Source: Bacteroidota bacterium (GTDB taxonomy: Bacteria > Bacteroidota > Bacteroidia > Chitinophagales > Chitinophagaceae). Taken from it: a DNA stretch of 47,185 nt. The notes beneath the pieces are model-generated. The model was not told the DNA's origin and did no database searches. It saw only the letters and a list, made by a program, of their open reading frames with translations. The DNA lies in the NCBI GenBank assembly GCA_018267725.1, contig JAFDXY010000004.1:1-47185 (forward strand), read 5' to 3'. The position numbers and the translations under genes were made by a program. Positions 8,183-17,063 of this stretch are shown here, piece by piece (position 1 is the first letter of the stretch; every line of letters starts with the position of its first letter).

Positions 8183-8347
8183 TTATTTAAGCAAGAAACA
8201 ATAAATTAAAACCCAAACTCCTGTAAAAGCTAATCCAATATACATTGTGTTTAAATTTTGTTTTAAATCTTTTTTTATTAAAAGTCGGTATAAAATCCAA
8301 CCAATAAAAACTGCAAAAAATAGTATTGGTAAATAAAGTCTAAACAT
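8183..8347 (-). CDS. Small two-helix membrane protein (54 aa)
   Basis: Reading leftward from the ATG at 8345-8347, an uninterrupted 54-codon frame ends at TAA 8183-8185. The product has two hydrophobic segments: LPILFFAVFIGWILYRLLI at about 6-24 and MYIGLAFTGVWVLIYCFLL at about 35-53. They are separated by a short KKDLKQNLN loop, so a hairpin in the inner membrane is expected. The frame is bracketed by the ABC-F gene, which converges on it with a 32-base gap, and by the divergent lipoprotein gene. I do not recognise a family. The clean alternation of membrane, charged-loop and membrane segments in an otherwise AT-rich spacer is the main reason to believe it is translated. Confidence 0.55.
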   Translation of the reverse strand: MFRLYLPILFFAVFIGWILYRLLIKKDLKQNLNTMYIGLAFTGVWVLIYCFLLK

Positions 8348-8563
8348 GTTATTTCTAATTTGTTTTAATTATTTGTTTGTTGTAATTAAACTCAAATATA
8401 GTTATTGCTATTGATTCTTTTTTTAAGTAATAATTTAAAAGAAGAGAATAACGCAATACCTATTTTATGAGATATTTTGAGTAATACATCTGAAACGCTT
8501 GCATTATTCAAAACTAATTTCTATTTTACTAAGTTTTCATTTTTCAATTTAAAAAACAAACAC

Positions 8564-9082
8564 ATGAAAAAATGTATTTTACTACTTGCAGCACCATTGC
8601 TTATCATGAGCTGCAAAAATGAATCAACATCAACCGATGTAAAAAAAGATTCTACTGTTACCTATCCGTATCAGGCAACTTATTCTTCAGATTGGTCAAT
8701 TTCAACAAACACAAAAAACACCCAAACAGTTTTACAATCTTATAAAGATTGGGAAACAGATAAGTTAAGCAATGGCAATTCTTATTTGGCAGATACAATG
8801 AGAATTGATTCATGGACAGGCGATCAAATGAAATTAACAAAAGACAGCACATTGCATTTGTGGCAGAAATATAGAGATAGTTTAAGCAGTTCTAAAATAA
8901 CTGTGTTAGCTTGGATTAATTTGCATAGCAATGATAAGAACCAAGATTGGGTAAGTGTTTGGTACACGCAAACAGATACTTATAAATCAGGAAAAATTGA
9001 TTCAGCTTTCTACCAAGATGATAACCGCATTAAAGATGGAAAAATAAACTATGTTAGCACAAAAAAACAAGGAATGAAATAA
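8564..9082 (+). CDS. Hypothetical lipoprotein
   Basis: The start is taken at 8564, where MKKCILLLAAPLLIMSCKN is a lipoprotein signal with its lipobox cysteine at residue 17 after IMS; an upstream in-frame start at 8477 would add 29 residues ahead of the signal and is unlikely. The mature protein of about 155 residues is rich in Ser, Thr, Asp and Lys, contains several tryptophans (SDWSIS, SWTGDQ, NQDWVSVWY) and no motif I recognise. It probably folds into a small beta-rich domain exposed at the membrane surface, which is inference. A strong terminator follows at 9103. It is a single gene with no functional clue from neighbours. Confidence 0.7.
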   Translation: MKKCILLLAAPLLIMSCKNESTSTDVKKDSTVTYPYQATYSSDWSISTNTKNTQTVLQSYKDWETDKLSNGNSYLADTMRIDSWTGDQMKLTKDSTLHLWQKYRDSLSSSKITVLAWINLHSNDKNQDWVSVWYTQTDTYKSGKIDSAFYQDDNRIKDGKINYVSTKKQGMK

Positions 9083-9102
9083 TAGTTTCTATAGTTTACT
9101 TC

Positions 9103-9132
9103 AAAAGCCATCAAATTTTTGGTGGCTTTTTT
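9103..9132 (+). terminator. Rho-independent terminator of the lipoprotein gene
   Basis: AAAAGCCATC pairs with GGTGGCTTTT (one G-U pair) around an AAATTTTT loop and runs into further Ts. It lies 20 bases after the stop codon at 9082. Confidence 0.8.
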
Positions 9133-9193
9133 ATGTGATTCTGAACAAGGAGAGGAATCTCTTCAGCAAATAGATAATTATTCTCCATATAAA

Positions 9194-9220
9194 AAATGCC
9201 TCATGTTAAATGAGGCATTT
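9194..9220 (-). terminator. Rho-independent terminator of the GT117 gene
   Basis: AAATGCCTCAT (9194-9204) and ATGAGGCATTT (9210-9220) form a perfect 11-base stem with a 5-base loop. Read leftward the stem is followed by a run of six Ts, which fits termination of the gene ending at 9245. Confidence 0.8.
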
Positions 9221-9244
9221 TACAGTACAATATTTTATTGTGGT

Positions 9245-12200
9245 TTATTTTTTGGGTTTAACAACAGAATCTTTTTTAGGGTTAGGTGTATCTACTGTTG
9301 GAACTGTTGCTTTAGTTGCGTCTGTTTTGCTTGCATAAGCTGCTTCCATTTGTGTTAAACCTTTTATGCAATTTTCTGTATAGCTTCTATCAATTGCCAT
9401 ATCTGCTTGTTTGCCCGATGGTAATGATTCGTAATATTTTATCTGTTGTTCTAAATCTTTTTTAACGGCAGCAGAAACTTTTTTAACTAAAGTAGAATCT
9501 CCTGCTCTGTAACAGGCATCTAAAAATAATAATGAAACTCTGTTATGAAAATCTCCACGGCTAACCATTCCGTAAGGGTAGTTTGATTGAAGTATTTCTT
9601 TATCAGCTTTTTCTAATACTTTTTTAGCATCATCTTTTCTTCCTTTATCAGCCAAATAGCTTGCTAATTCTGCATAAGATTGGCGTATACCTTGTAAGTG
9701 TCTACGGTTTTCTTCATCAAAATAAACACCATCAATATTGGCATTACCAAAAGTAAATTTGTTCATTAATTTATCCATCATCCAATCGGCATTTATCGGA
9801 TCATCTTCAACAGGCACTAAACGATAACTAAGACCGTCTTTACGTAAATATTTTCCAAAACCTAAATCGCCAAAATCTCCTGTAAAATAAATTGGGCGTT
9901 TCCAATTGTTGGCAGCTATAATGTTTAATACTGCTAAATCGTTTTTCTGTAAACCGTTGCCACGTTGAATTTCAAAACGCAATTCACTCACAACACTATC
10001 TTTCGCATTTACAGTTCCATTTTTTCTTACAAAATTTATATCAACCGGTACAGATACTTTTCTTACAGGAAAGGTGTTGTAAACATCATCTTCATTTGGG
10101 TTTGGTTTGTATGTTTTATCTGCATCATCACTTCCCACATAATTTTTCATCATATCATACAAATTATAATATCTATCATCGGGAATATTTGGCTTAGGCA
10201 TAAATAAAACATAATCTCTTTTTCTTCCTTCAATTTGGTCGGCACTCCAAATAACATCAATAGGGGCACTTTCATTTATTTTATAACGTAACTGATTAAT
10301 GTACCAATCTATTCCTAATAAACTATAATTAATTACGCGTACATCTCTTCTTATACCTTCTACTTCTTGTGCATACCACAATGGGTAAGTATCATTATCT
10401 CCGAAAGAAAATAAGATGGCATTTTTATCGCAGCTTTCTAAATAGTTTCTTGCTAAATCTCTTGCTAATACTTTTTTACTTCTGTCATGGTCGTTCCATT
10501 CTTGCTGAGCCATTAAAACAGGAACTGCCAATAAACAAATTACAGTTGCCAATGTTGCTGCAGTTGTTTGAGATATTTTTTTCTGTAACCATTCTACTAC
10601 TTGCATTACGCCAATACCTATCCACACGGCAAATGCGTAGAACGAACCAACGTATGCGTAATCACGTTCACGTGGTTGATTGCCTGCTTGGTTTAAATAT
10701 AAAATAATGGCAAAACCTGTAAAGAAGAATAATAAGAAGTTTGATAAAGTATCATCTCCTCTTCTTTTTAAATGATAGAAGAAACCAATAAAGCCAAGTA
10801 AAAACGGTAGTAAGAATAGTTTGTTATGAGCTTTATTATTTTTTACGCTATCGGGCAACATGCTTTGGTCGCCATACAACATATTATCAATAAATGATAT
10901 GCCTGTTATCCAATTACCATCTCTTACATTGCCTGTGTAAACACCTTGCACATCGCTTTGTTTACCACTGAAATTCCACATAAAATAGCGAAAATACATC
11001 CAATAAGATTGGTATGAGAAGAAGAATTTAAAGTTATCAATTTGGTTAGGAGCATGGTCGTATTTTTCTCTTCCGTCTTTATCACGCAATTTTTCAATTC
11101 CTAAAAAACTTGCGTAATAATCTGCATGTTGTTGGTCGTTGCTTGCATCCCATACACGCGGAAAAAGCATTTTATCATCGGGTGCATAAACGGCATGCAT
11201 ATCATTACCAATTTGTACATATTTATTTTTTCCTTTTTGATATTTGGCTCCTCCTTTTTTATAATACACATAATCGGCAGTAAATTTTTGACCGTATAGT
11301 AAAGGAAAATCTCCGTATTGGTCTCTTCCTAAATAACCTACTAAACTCATTGGATTATCTACATTATACATATCTACTGCGGGGTCTGCATTACTTCTAA
11401 TCATAGTGGTTAAATAGCTGCTATAACCAATTAGCATAAATGCAAAAGCCCAAATACCTAAGCGTAAATATGCCCATCCTTTCTTTTGTGCAAAACGCAA
11501 GCCAATAAATATTAAAAAAGAAATTAATATAAAGAAGAAGGTAAACCCGCTAAAAAACGGAAGTCCAAAACTATTTACAAAAACTCTGTCAAATGCACCG
11601 GCACCTGCTATTGAGTATTGAATAACTGCAACTTGTGTTACACCTGTAATTATACATCCAATAAGAAAGAAAATATAAATGCCACCGTAGTATTCTTTCT
11701 TTTCTTGTTTAATTTTTTCAATTAAATATAATAAACCAATTGCAATGGCTGTTCCTAAAAATACAACACCCGCTAATGTACCATCCATATCGCTTAAACC
11801 TCTTTCTTCATTTATTTCTCCTCGGGCAACTATTATGGCACCAATAAAAGCAATAACGCCACCAATAAGTGTTAATCTTATAAACCATTGGCGTATGCGG
11901 GCATAATTAAATTGGTTTCTTCTTTTAAAATAATAAACCATTACTACTGCCGGAATATTTAATAAACACAATAAGTGTACGCCAATTGATAAGCCAATTA
12001 AAAAGAAAATAAATACCAACCATTTATCTGCACCGGGTTCGTCTGCAATGTTTTCCCATTTTAAAATTGCCCAAAACACAATGGCTGTAAAAAATGAACT
12101 CATACCATATACTTCACCTTCAACTGCACTAAACCAAAAGCTATCGCTAAAAGTATATGCTAATGCACCAACAGCACCTGCACCCATTATGCTCCACATT

Positions 12201-12550
12201 TGGCTGCTTGTCATGTTTCCGTTTACATCAACTTTTGCAATTTTTCTTGCAAAGTGGGTAATGGTCCAAAATAAAAATAAAATGGTAAAACCACTTGCTA
12301 ATGCACTCATTACGTTTACGGCTTTAGCAGCAGTTAAAGGATTATCTCCAAATAAAATAATAAATACTCTTCCCAGCATTACAAACAACGGAGCACCCGG
12401 CGGATGCGGTATTTGAAGTTTATAACAACTGCTTATAAATTCGCCGCAATCCCAAAAACTACCGCTTGCTTCGGCAGTTAAAACATAAGTAGTGCAGGCA
12501 ATTATGCCAACAATCCAACCGATAATGTTATTCGTCTTTTTAAAATTCAT
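9245..12550 (-). CDS. GT117/DUF2723 family membrane glycosyltransferase
   Basis: This very large (1101 aa) polytopic membrane protein matches the DUF2723 family, now classed as glycosyltransferase family 117, a GT-C-fold family widespread in Bacteroidota and implicated in protein O-glycosylation. The N-terminus (NNIIGWIVGIIACTTYVLTAEAS) is the first membrane helix. It is followed by the acidic FWDCGEF motif at about 32-38, in the first extracytoplasmic loop where GT-C enzymes place catalytic acids, and by HPPGAPLF. Roughly a dozen membrane segments fill the first 650 residues. A soluble periplasmic region follows, with GDNDTYPLWYAQEVEGIRRDV near 725-745 and a helical, possibly TPR-like segment towards a lysine- and proline-rich tail. 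The sugar donor and acceptor are unknown. Monocistronic, with its own promoter and terminator. Confidence 0.85.
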   Translation of the reverse strand: MNFKKTNNIIGWIVGIIACTTYVLTAEASGSFWDCGEFISSCYKLQIPHPPGAPLFVMLGRVFIILFGDNPLTAAKAVNVMSALASGFTILFLFWTITHFARKIAKVDVNGNMTSSQMWSIMGAGAVGALAYTFSDSFWFSAVEGEVYGMSSFFTAIVFWAILKWENIADEPGADKWLVFIFFLIGLSIGVHLLCLLNIPAVVMVYYFKRRNQFNYARIRQWFIRLTLIGGVIAFIGAIIVARGEINEERGLSDMDGTLAGVVFLGTAIAIGLLYLIEKIKQEKKEYYGGIYIFFLIGCIITGVTQVAVIQYSIAGAGAFDRVFVNSFGLPFFSGFTFFFILISFLIFIGLRFAQKKGWAYLRLGIWAFAFMLIGYSSYLTTMIRSNADPAVDMYNVDNPMSLVGYLGRDQYGDFPLLYGQKFTADYVYYKKGGAKYQKGKNKYVQIGNDMHAVYAPDDKMLFPRVWDASNDQQHADYYASFLGIEKLRDKDGREKYDHAPNQIDNFKFFFSYQSYWMYFRYFMWNFSGKQSDVQGVYTGNVRDGNWITGISFIDNMLYGDQSMLPDSVKNNKAHNKLFLLPFLLGFIGFFYHLKRRGDDTLSNFLLFFFTGFAIILYLNQAGNQPRERDYAYVGSFYAFAVWIGIGVMQVVEWLQKKISQTTAATLATVICLLAVPVLMAQQEWNDHDRSKKVLARDLARNYLESCDKNAILFSFGDNDTYPLWYAQEVEGIRRDVRVINYSLLGIDWYINQLRYKINESAPIDVIWSADQIEGRKRDYVLFMPKPNIPDDRYYNLYDMMKNYVGSDDADKTYKPNPNEDDVYNTFPVRKVSVPVDINFVRKNGTVNAKDSVVSELRFEIQRGNGLQKNDLAVLNIIAANNWKRPIYFTGDFGDLGFGKYLRKDGLSYRLVPVEDDPINADWMMDKLMNKFTFGNANIDGVYFDEENRRHLQGIRQSYAELASYLADKGRKDDAKKVLEKADKEILQSNYPYGMVSRGDFHNRVSLLFLDACYRAGDSTLVKKVSAAVKKDLEQQIKYYESLPSGKQADMAIDRSYTENCIKGLTQMEAAYASKTDATKATVPTVDTPNPKKDSVVKPKK

Positions 12551-12572
12551 GATTCTGGTTTAAAGAGTGGAG

Positions 12573-12580
12573 CAAACATA
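12573..12580 (-). promoter_or_regulatory. -7 box of the GT117 gene
   Basis: On the minus strand the bases read TATGTTTG, a full match to TAnnTTTG, 22 bases before the ATG at 12550. The expected -33 position carries TTA rather than TTG. Confidence 0.45.
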
Positions 12581-12725
12581 ATGAATTAGATATGAAGAAT
12601 AAAGAATTGCTTTATAACATGTACGGATAATTGTTTTTTAACAAAAATTTCAAAGAGGTTTATAAAAGAACCATGCTTGGTTTTTAGGCACGATTTTTTC
12701 TTTTTAATTGCCATAATTATATGTT

Positions 12726-12839
12726 ATGAATATTAGCGAGCATAAAATGGATACAGCTTCAATTGTATTTATAGTATTTATTGTAATTGGCTTAGTGGCA
12801 ATGGTAATTTCTTTATTTAAAACCATTGGCAATTTTTAA
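12726..12839 (+). CDS. Candidate single-pass membrane microprotein (37 aa)
   Basis: ATG at 12726 opens a 37-codon frame ending at TAA 12837-12839. The product starts with a short polar stretch (MNISEHKMDTA), followed by a continuous hydrophobic segment of about 20 residues (SIVFIVFIVIGLVAMVISLF) and a short basic tail, KTIGNF. A second ATG at residue 8 would still keep the whole membrane segment. It lies 29 bases before mtaB, and the mtaB -7 box lies in the gap between them. Single-helix microproteins of this form are common but usually unannotated. With only composition and context to go on, I give it modest confidence and no function. Confidence 0.35.
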   Translation: MNISEHKMDTASIVFIVFIVIGLVAMVISLFKTIGNF

Positions 12840-12853
12840 AACTTCAAGAAACG

Positions 12854-12861
12854 TATCTTTG
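12854..12861 (+). promoter_or_regulatory. mtaB -7 box, nearly leaderless
   Basis: TATCTTTG fully matches TAnnTTTG and is followed by CAGCC. The mtaB ATG starts at 12869, only 7 bases after the box, so transcription would begin at or within a couple of bases of the start codon. Confidence 0.5.
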
Positions 12862-12868
12862 CAGCCTC

Positions 12869-14161
12869 ATGCAAACGGAACGTAGTATAGCTTTTCATAC
12901 ATTAGGATGTAAATTAAATTTTTCTGAAACTTCTACTTTATCAAGAATGATGGAAAAAGAAGGTTTTGCAAAAAAAAGCTTTGATGAAGTTGCAGATGTT
13001 TATGTAATTAATACTTGTTCGGTTACTGATAATGCAGACAAAGAATGTAGGCAAATTGTTCGCAGAATACAAAAAAAGTCTCCTGAAAGTTTAGTGGTTG
13101 TTACCGGTTGTTATGCACAATTAAAGCCAAAAGAAATTGCCGAAATTCCGGGAGTAGATTTAGTATTAGGTGCTGCTGAAAAATTTAATATTGCTAAACA
13201 TATTAATGAGTTAGCTAAAGGAAACAGTAATAAAATTTGCAGTTGCGATATTGATGAAGTAACAGGCTTTACTTCTACCTATTCTCTTAACGATAGAACA
13301 AGAGTTTTTTTAAAAGTACAAGATGGTTGCGATTATAATTGTTCTTTCTGCACCATTCCAATGGCACGCGGAAAAAGCAGAAGCGATAGTATTAATAATG
13401 TTTTAAAAAACGTAAAAGAACTTGCTGCAAAAGGAACTAAAGAAATTGTTTTAACAGGAATTAATTTGGGAGATTTTGGTAAAGGGCCCAATGGGGCAGG
13501 AGCTACTATTGCTATTAACCAACGCGAAGAAAATTTTTACGAACTTATTCAAGTATTAGATAAAATTGAAGGAATTGAACGCTATCGTATTTCATCTATA
13601 GAACCTAATTTATTAACCAACAACATTATAAATTTTGTTGCCAATTCAAACAAATTCATGCCTCACTTTCATATTCCTTTACAAAGCGGAAGCAATGAAG
13701 TTTTAGGAATGATGAGAAGAAGATATAAAAGAGAATTGTATGCCGATAGAGTTAATTTAATAAAAACATTAATGCCACATTGTGCAATTGGTGTAGATGT
13801 TATTGTTGGTTTTCCGGGAGAAACAGAAGAACTATTTAAAGAAACTTTTGATTTTTTACATAGCCTTGATATTAGTTATCTACACGTATTTACTTATTCT
13901 GAAAGAGATAATACTTTAGCAGTAACCATGCCCAATACAGTGCCTATAAACATAAGGCACGAACGCAATAAAACTTTGCGTAATCTTAGCTATATGAAAA
14001 TGCAATATTTTACCCAATTGCATGAAGGACAAATAAGAAAAGTATTGTTTGAAGATGCAGAAAAAAATGGTTTAATGGAAGGTTATACCGATAACTACAT
14101 ACGCATACAAACTCCTTACAGAAAAGAATGGGCTAATGCAATAATAGATTATAGATTATAA
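12869..14161 (+). CDS. mtaB: tRNA t6A37 methylthiotransferase MtaB
   Basis: MtaB is a radical-SAM methylthiotransferase that converts t6A to ms2t6A at position 37 of tRNAs reading ANN codons. All three domains are present in 430 residues. The N-terminal UPF0004 domain shows TLGCKLNFSE, NTCSVTDNADKECRQIVR and VTGCYAQ, whose cysteines bind the auxiliary cluster. The radical-SAM core has DGCDYNCSFCTIPMARGKSRS with the CxxxCxxC motif near residue 155. A C-terminal TRAM-like region follows. NTCSVT with DNADKE separates MtaB from MiaB (which has NTC.VR) and RimO. The start ATG follows immediately on its promoter box. The gene converges on ggt with a 13-base gap. Confidence 0.94.
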   Translation: MQTERSIAFHTLGCKLNFSETSTLSRMMEKEGFAKKSFDEVADVYVINTCSVTDNADKECRQIVRRIQKKSPESLVVVTGCYAQLKPKEIAEIPGVDLVLGAAEKFNIAKHINELAKGNSNKICSCDIDEVTGFTSTYSLNDRTRVFLKVQDGCDYNCSFCTIPMARGKSRSDSINNVLKNVKELAAKGTKEIVLTGINLGDFGKGPNGAGATIAINQREENFYELIQVLDKIEGIERYRISSIEPNLLTNNIINFVANSNKFMPHFHIPLQSGSNEVLGMMRRRYKRELYADRVNLIKTLMPHCAIGVDVIVGFPGETEELFKETFDFLHSLDISYLHVFTYSERDNTLAVTMPNTVPINIRHERNKTLRNLSYMKMQYFTQLHEGQIRKVLFEDAEKNGLMEGYTDNYIRIQTPYRKEWANAIIDYRL

Positions 14162-14174
14162 TTTACGTTTTCAA

Positions 14175-15893
14175 TTAATACCCTGCAACACTATCATCGC
14201 CTCTTTTATCGGCAGCTATTTCTTGTTGTTTGTTATTAAGCAATTTTATTACTTCTAACCTGCACCAGCCGCTTGTTTCTACAATAGTGTAGCCCATTGC
14301 AGCAAGTTCTTTTCTTACAACAGGATTAAAATCTTTTTCCACTCTTACAACATCGGGCAACCATTGATGATGAAATTTAGGGCTGTTAATGGCATCAGCA
14401 GGGCTCATATTAAATTCTAACATATTTACCAATGTTTGATAAACACTTGTTGGAATAGTTGTGCCTCCGGGTGTACCGCAAACTATATAAGGTTTGTTAT
14501 TTTTTAATACCAATGTTGGTGTCATAGAACTTAACATTCTTTTTCCCGGTTGTATGGCATTTGCTTCTCCGCCAACAGCACCATACATATTAGGTACACC
14601 GGGCTTTACACTAAAATCATCCATTTCATTGTTTAATAAAAAACCTGCACCGCCTACAACTGTTCGGCATCCGTAACCGCCGTTTAAAGTAGTGGTTACG
14701 CTTACCATATTTCCATCTTTATCCATTACGCTTAAATGTGTTGTTTCATCGTGTTCTTTTACATTACCGGCAGCAATATTTTTACTGAGTGTTGCTTTGG
14801 TACTATCGTAATCAATCATTCTTTTTTTAATATATGTACTGCTTGTAATTTCTTTTAAAGGCACTTTGTAAAAATCAGGATCTCCCAAATGTTCTGCTCT
14901 ATCGGCATAAGCTCTTCTTTCTGTTTCAACCATTAATTGTACTGCTTTGGTTGAATTACAGCCGTAAGAAGCAATAGGTTTATCTTCAATCATTTTCATC
15001 ATTTGCCAAATAATAATACCGCCGCTGCTTGGTGGAGGCATTCCAATAATTTCATAATCTTTATACTTAAATTGTAATGGAGTTCTTGTTTTAGCTTTAT
15101 AATTTTTTAAATCGTTTAATGAAATTATTCCGTTGCCACGTTGCATTTCATCTACAATTAGTTGTGCTGTTTTTCCTTCATAAAAACCTTTTTGTCCGTT
15201 ATCTCTAATACGTTTTAATGTTTCAGCTAAATCTTTCTGAATTAATGTATCTCCTGCTTTCCATTTTTTTTCTTTTATATATGCAGATGTTTGTGTAGAA
15301 TTTTTAATGAACGATTCTTTGGTTGCATTAAAACCATGAGCTTGACTTTCTGTAATAACAAAACCAAATTCGGCAATATCTATAGCAGGTTGAATTAATT
15401 GTTTAAAAGGAAGTTTGGCATATTTATATGTTTCAAATAAACCTGCAACAGTTCCGGGAACACCACTTGCTAAATGACCGTTAAGCGAAAGGTTGGTAAT
15501 AGCATTTCCGTTTTTATCTAAATACATATCTCTGGTTGCTTTGCTTGGTGCTTCTTCTCTATAATCAATAGCAATAGTTTGTCCGTTAGTTTTTCTTGCT
15601 ACCAAAAAACCACCGCCACCAATATTGCCTGCACCCGGATACACAACTGCTAAGGTTAGTTGCACAGCAATAGCTGCATCAAAAGCATTACCGCCTTGCT
15701 TCATAATCTCGGCACCAACCATACTTGCCAATGGATGAGCAGATGCAACAGATGCTTTACTAAATGTTTTTGTTTTTATTATTTCATAATGATAAGGATT
15801 AACTGCTTTGCCTGCACCAACAATAGATGTTTGATTATATGTTACTGTAACGCATATAAATATTGATACGAAAGAGAATAATATTTTTTTCAT
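14175..15893 (-). CDS. ggt: Gamma-glutamyltransferase
   Basis: This is a periplasmic N-terminal nucleophile hydrolase that removes or transfers the gamma-glutamyl group of glutathione and similar peptides. The start is taken at 15893 (MKKILFSFVSIFICVTVTYNQ), a signal peptide; the frame continues 79 codons upstream into AT-rich sequence that I judge non-coding. The chain would self-cleave before the threonine of DETTHLSVMD to give the small subunit. HPLASMVGAEIMKQGGNAFDAA near the N-terminus, NNEMDDFS, and PGGTTIPTSVYQ are the usual substrate-site motifs. Length (572 aa) is standard. It could support cysteine or glutamate recovery from glutathione; nothing nearby points to a special substrate. 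Confidence 0.93.
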   Translation of the reverse strand: MKKILFSFVSIFICVTVTYNQTSIVGAGKAVNPYHYEIIKTKTFSKASVASAHPLASMVGAEIMKQGGNAFDAAIAVQLTLAVVYPGAGNIGGGGFLVARKTNGQTIAIDYREEAPSKATRDMYLDKNGNAITNLSLNGHLASGVPGTVAGLFETYKYAKLPFKQLIQPAIDIAEFGFVITESQAHGFNATKESFIKNSTQTSAYIKEKKWKAGDTLIQKDLAETLKRIRDNGQKGFYEGKTAQLIVDEMQRGNGIISLNDLKNYKAKTRTPLQFKYKDYEIIGMPPPSSGGIIIWQMMKMIEDKPIASYGCNSTKAVQLMVETERRAYADRAEHLGDPDFYKVPLKEITSSTYIKKRMIDYDSTKATLSKNIAAGNVKEHDETTHLSVMDKDGNMVSVTTTLNGGYGCRTVVGGAGFLLNNEMDDFSVKPGVPNMYGAVGGEANAIQPGKRMLSSMTPTLVLKNNKPYIVCGTPGGTTIPTSVYQTLVNMLEFNMSPADAINSPKFHHQWLPDVVRVEKDFNPVVRKELAAMGYTIVETSGWCRLEVIKLLNNKQQEIAADKRGDDSVAGY

Positions 15894-16122
15894 GCAATGA
15901 ATGTAGAAAATAATTGTTATGCTTTTATAAAAATTGTTGTTTAATAATTTATAGTATAAGGTTTGTAAAATTTTTCTGTAACCCTTTATAAGGCTACTGC
16001 TTTTTTTATTATTTATATTTGCATCAACTTTTAATACATACCTATTAAATAAGTTGTGGTAATTTTTTGCTTGCACAATTGGTTTAATCATCATCATTTT
16101 AAAATAATAAAAATATAAAATT

Positions 16123-16464
16123 ATGAACAACTCAAATGAAATGTACCCAGCTGTAACTGCCGAAAATATTAAACAAAAAGCAGATTTGGCTCCTAAACAA
16201 ATTGAAGCATGGAGAACTTTTAGCAGAGCAGTTTTTAAAGAAGGTGTGTTAGATGAAAAAACAAAACAATTAATTGCTGTGGCTGTGGCTCATGTAACAC
16301 AATGCCCGTATTGCATAAAATCGCATGTACCACAAGCTTTAAAAAAGGGAGCTACCAAACAAGAAATTATGGAAGCCATATGGGTAGCTGCAGAAATGAG
16401 AGCAGGAGCAGCTTATGCACATGCAACCATTGCATTAGAAGCTATGGAAAATGAAAATAAATAA
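16123..16464 (+). CDS. Carboxymuconolactone decarboxylase family protein, AhpD-like
   Basis: This small all-helical protein (113 aa) belongs to the AhpD/CMD family. The CPYC pair (Cys61, Cys64) followed by His68 in CPYCIKSH is the redox-active centre of AhpD-type peroxidase partners rather than of true decarboxylases. It therefore probably acts as a thiol-dependent peroxide reductant in the cytoplasm. It is followed 25 bases later by a hemerythrin-type protein, and the pair is likely cotranscribed, which would combine peroxide handling with oxygen or iron binding. A perfect -7 match, TATATTTG, lies about 105 bases upstream at 16013-16020, so the leader may be long. Exact substrate unknown. 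Confidence 0.8.
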   Translation: MNNSNEMYPAVTAENIKQKADLAPKQIEAWRTFSRAVFKEGVLDEKTKQLIAVAVAHVTQCPYCIKSHVPQALKKGATKQEIMEAIWVAAEMRAGAAYAHATIALEAMENENK

Positions 16465-16489
16465 TTATCTGCTTTAAGTAATTGCAAAC

Positions 16490-16996
16490 ATGAATAAACC
16501 ATTATACAATTTTTTTACAACTGACCACCGCCGCATAGAAGACTTGTTAGATAAAGCAACAGCAAACCCAAATGAAATTCAAATGAATTATTATCATGAG
16601 TTTCGTATCGGTTTATTAAAGCATATAAAAATGGAAGAAAAAATACTTTTTCCTGCTGCACAAAAAGCCAATGGTGGCGTAGCTTTACCACTTGCAGCCA
16701 AACTTAGGTTAGACCATGGTGCTTTAACTTCTTTAATGGTAGTACCACCAAACAGCAGTGTAATTAAAGTGTTGCGTTATATTTTAGAAAGGCACGATAT
16801 TTTAGAAGAAGAACCCGGCGGTATGTATGATGTGTGCGAAAAACTAACCGAAAGTGAAACGCAAAATTTATTGATTGAATTGAAGAATGCAACTGAAGTT
16901 CCGGTGCATCCGCACAACACGGCTGAGTATGCACTTAAAGCAGCTAAAAACGCATTAGAAAGAGCAGGTTATAATTTTGATGCATTGACAGAATAA
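16490..16996 (+). CDS. Hemerythrin domain (HHE) protein
   Basis: This 168-residue protein resembles a four-helix hemerythrin cation-binding domain, which carries a di-iron centre for O2, NO or iron-stress sensing. Candidate ligands are spread as in the family: HRRIEDLL near 13-20, YYHEFRIGLLKHIKMEEKILFPA at about 33-55, LDHGAL near 77-82, and the histidine and glutamates of ERHDILEEE at about 101-109. A final helical extension (HPHNTAEYALKAAKNALERAGY) follows. It sits 25 bases after the AhpD-like gene, suggesting an oxidative-stress pair. Ligands are assigned from pattern only. After the stop, TTGTAAC and GTTACAA form a weak inverted repeat (16999-17024). Confidence 0.8.
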   Translation: MNKPLYNFFTTDHRRIEDLLDKATANPNEIQMNYYHEFRIGLLKHIKMEEKILFPAAQKANGGVALPLAAKLRLDHGALTSLMVVPPNSSVIKVLRYILERHDILEEEPGGMYDVCEKLTESETQNLLIELKNATEVPVHPHNTAEYALKAAKNALERAGYNFDALTE

Positions 16997-17063
16997 TATT
17001 GTAACAGAATAATAAATGTTACAAGAAATAATCATATAAAAAATAAATTTAAAATATAATTGG

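Noticed and set aside
9119..9358. Rightward 79-codon frame
   Set aside because: It starts in the T-run of one terminator, crosses a second terminator and runs antisense into the GT117 gene; the cysteine-rich product looks like a shadow.
15894..16130. N-terminal extension of gamma-glutamyltransferase
   Set aside because: The extra 79 residues precede a clear signal peptide and are Lys/Asn/Tyr-rich as expected from untranslated AT-rich DNA.
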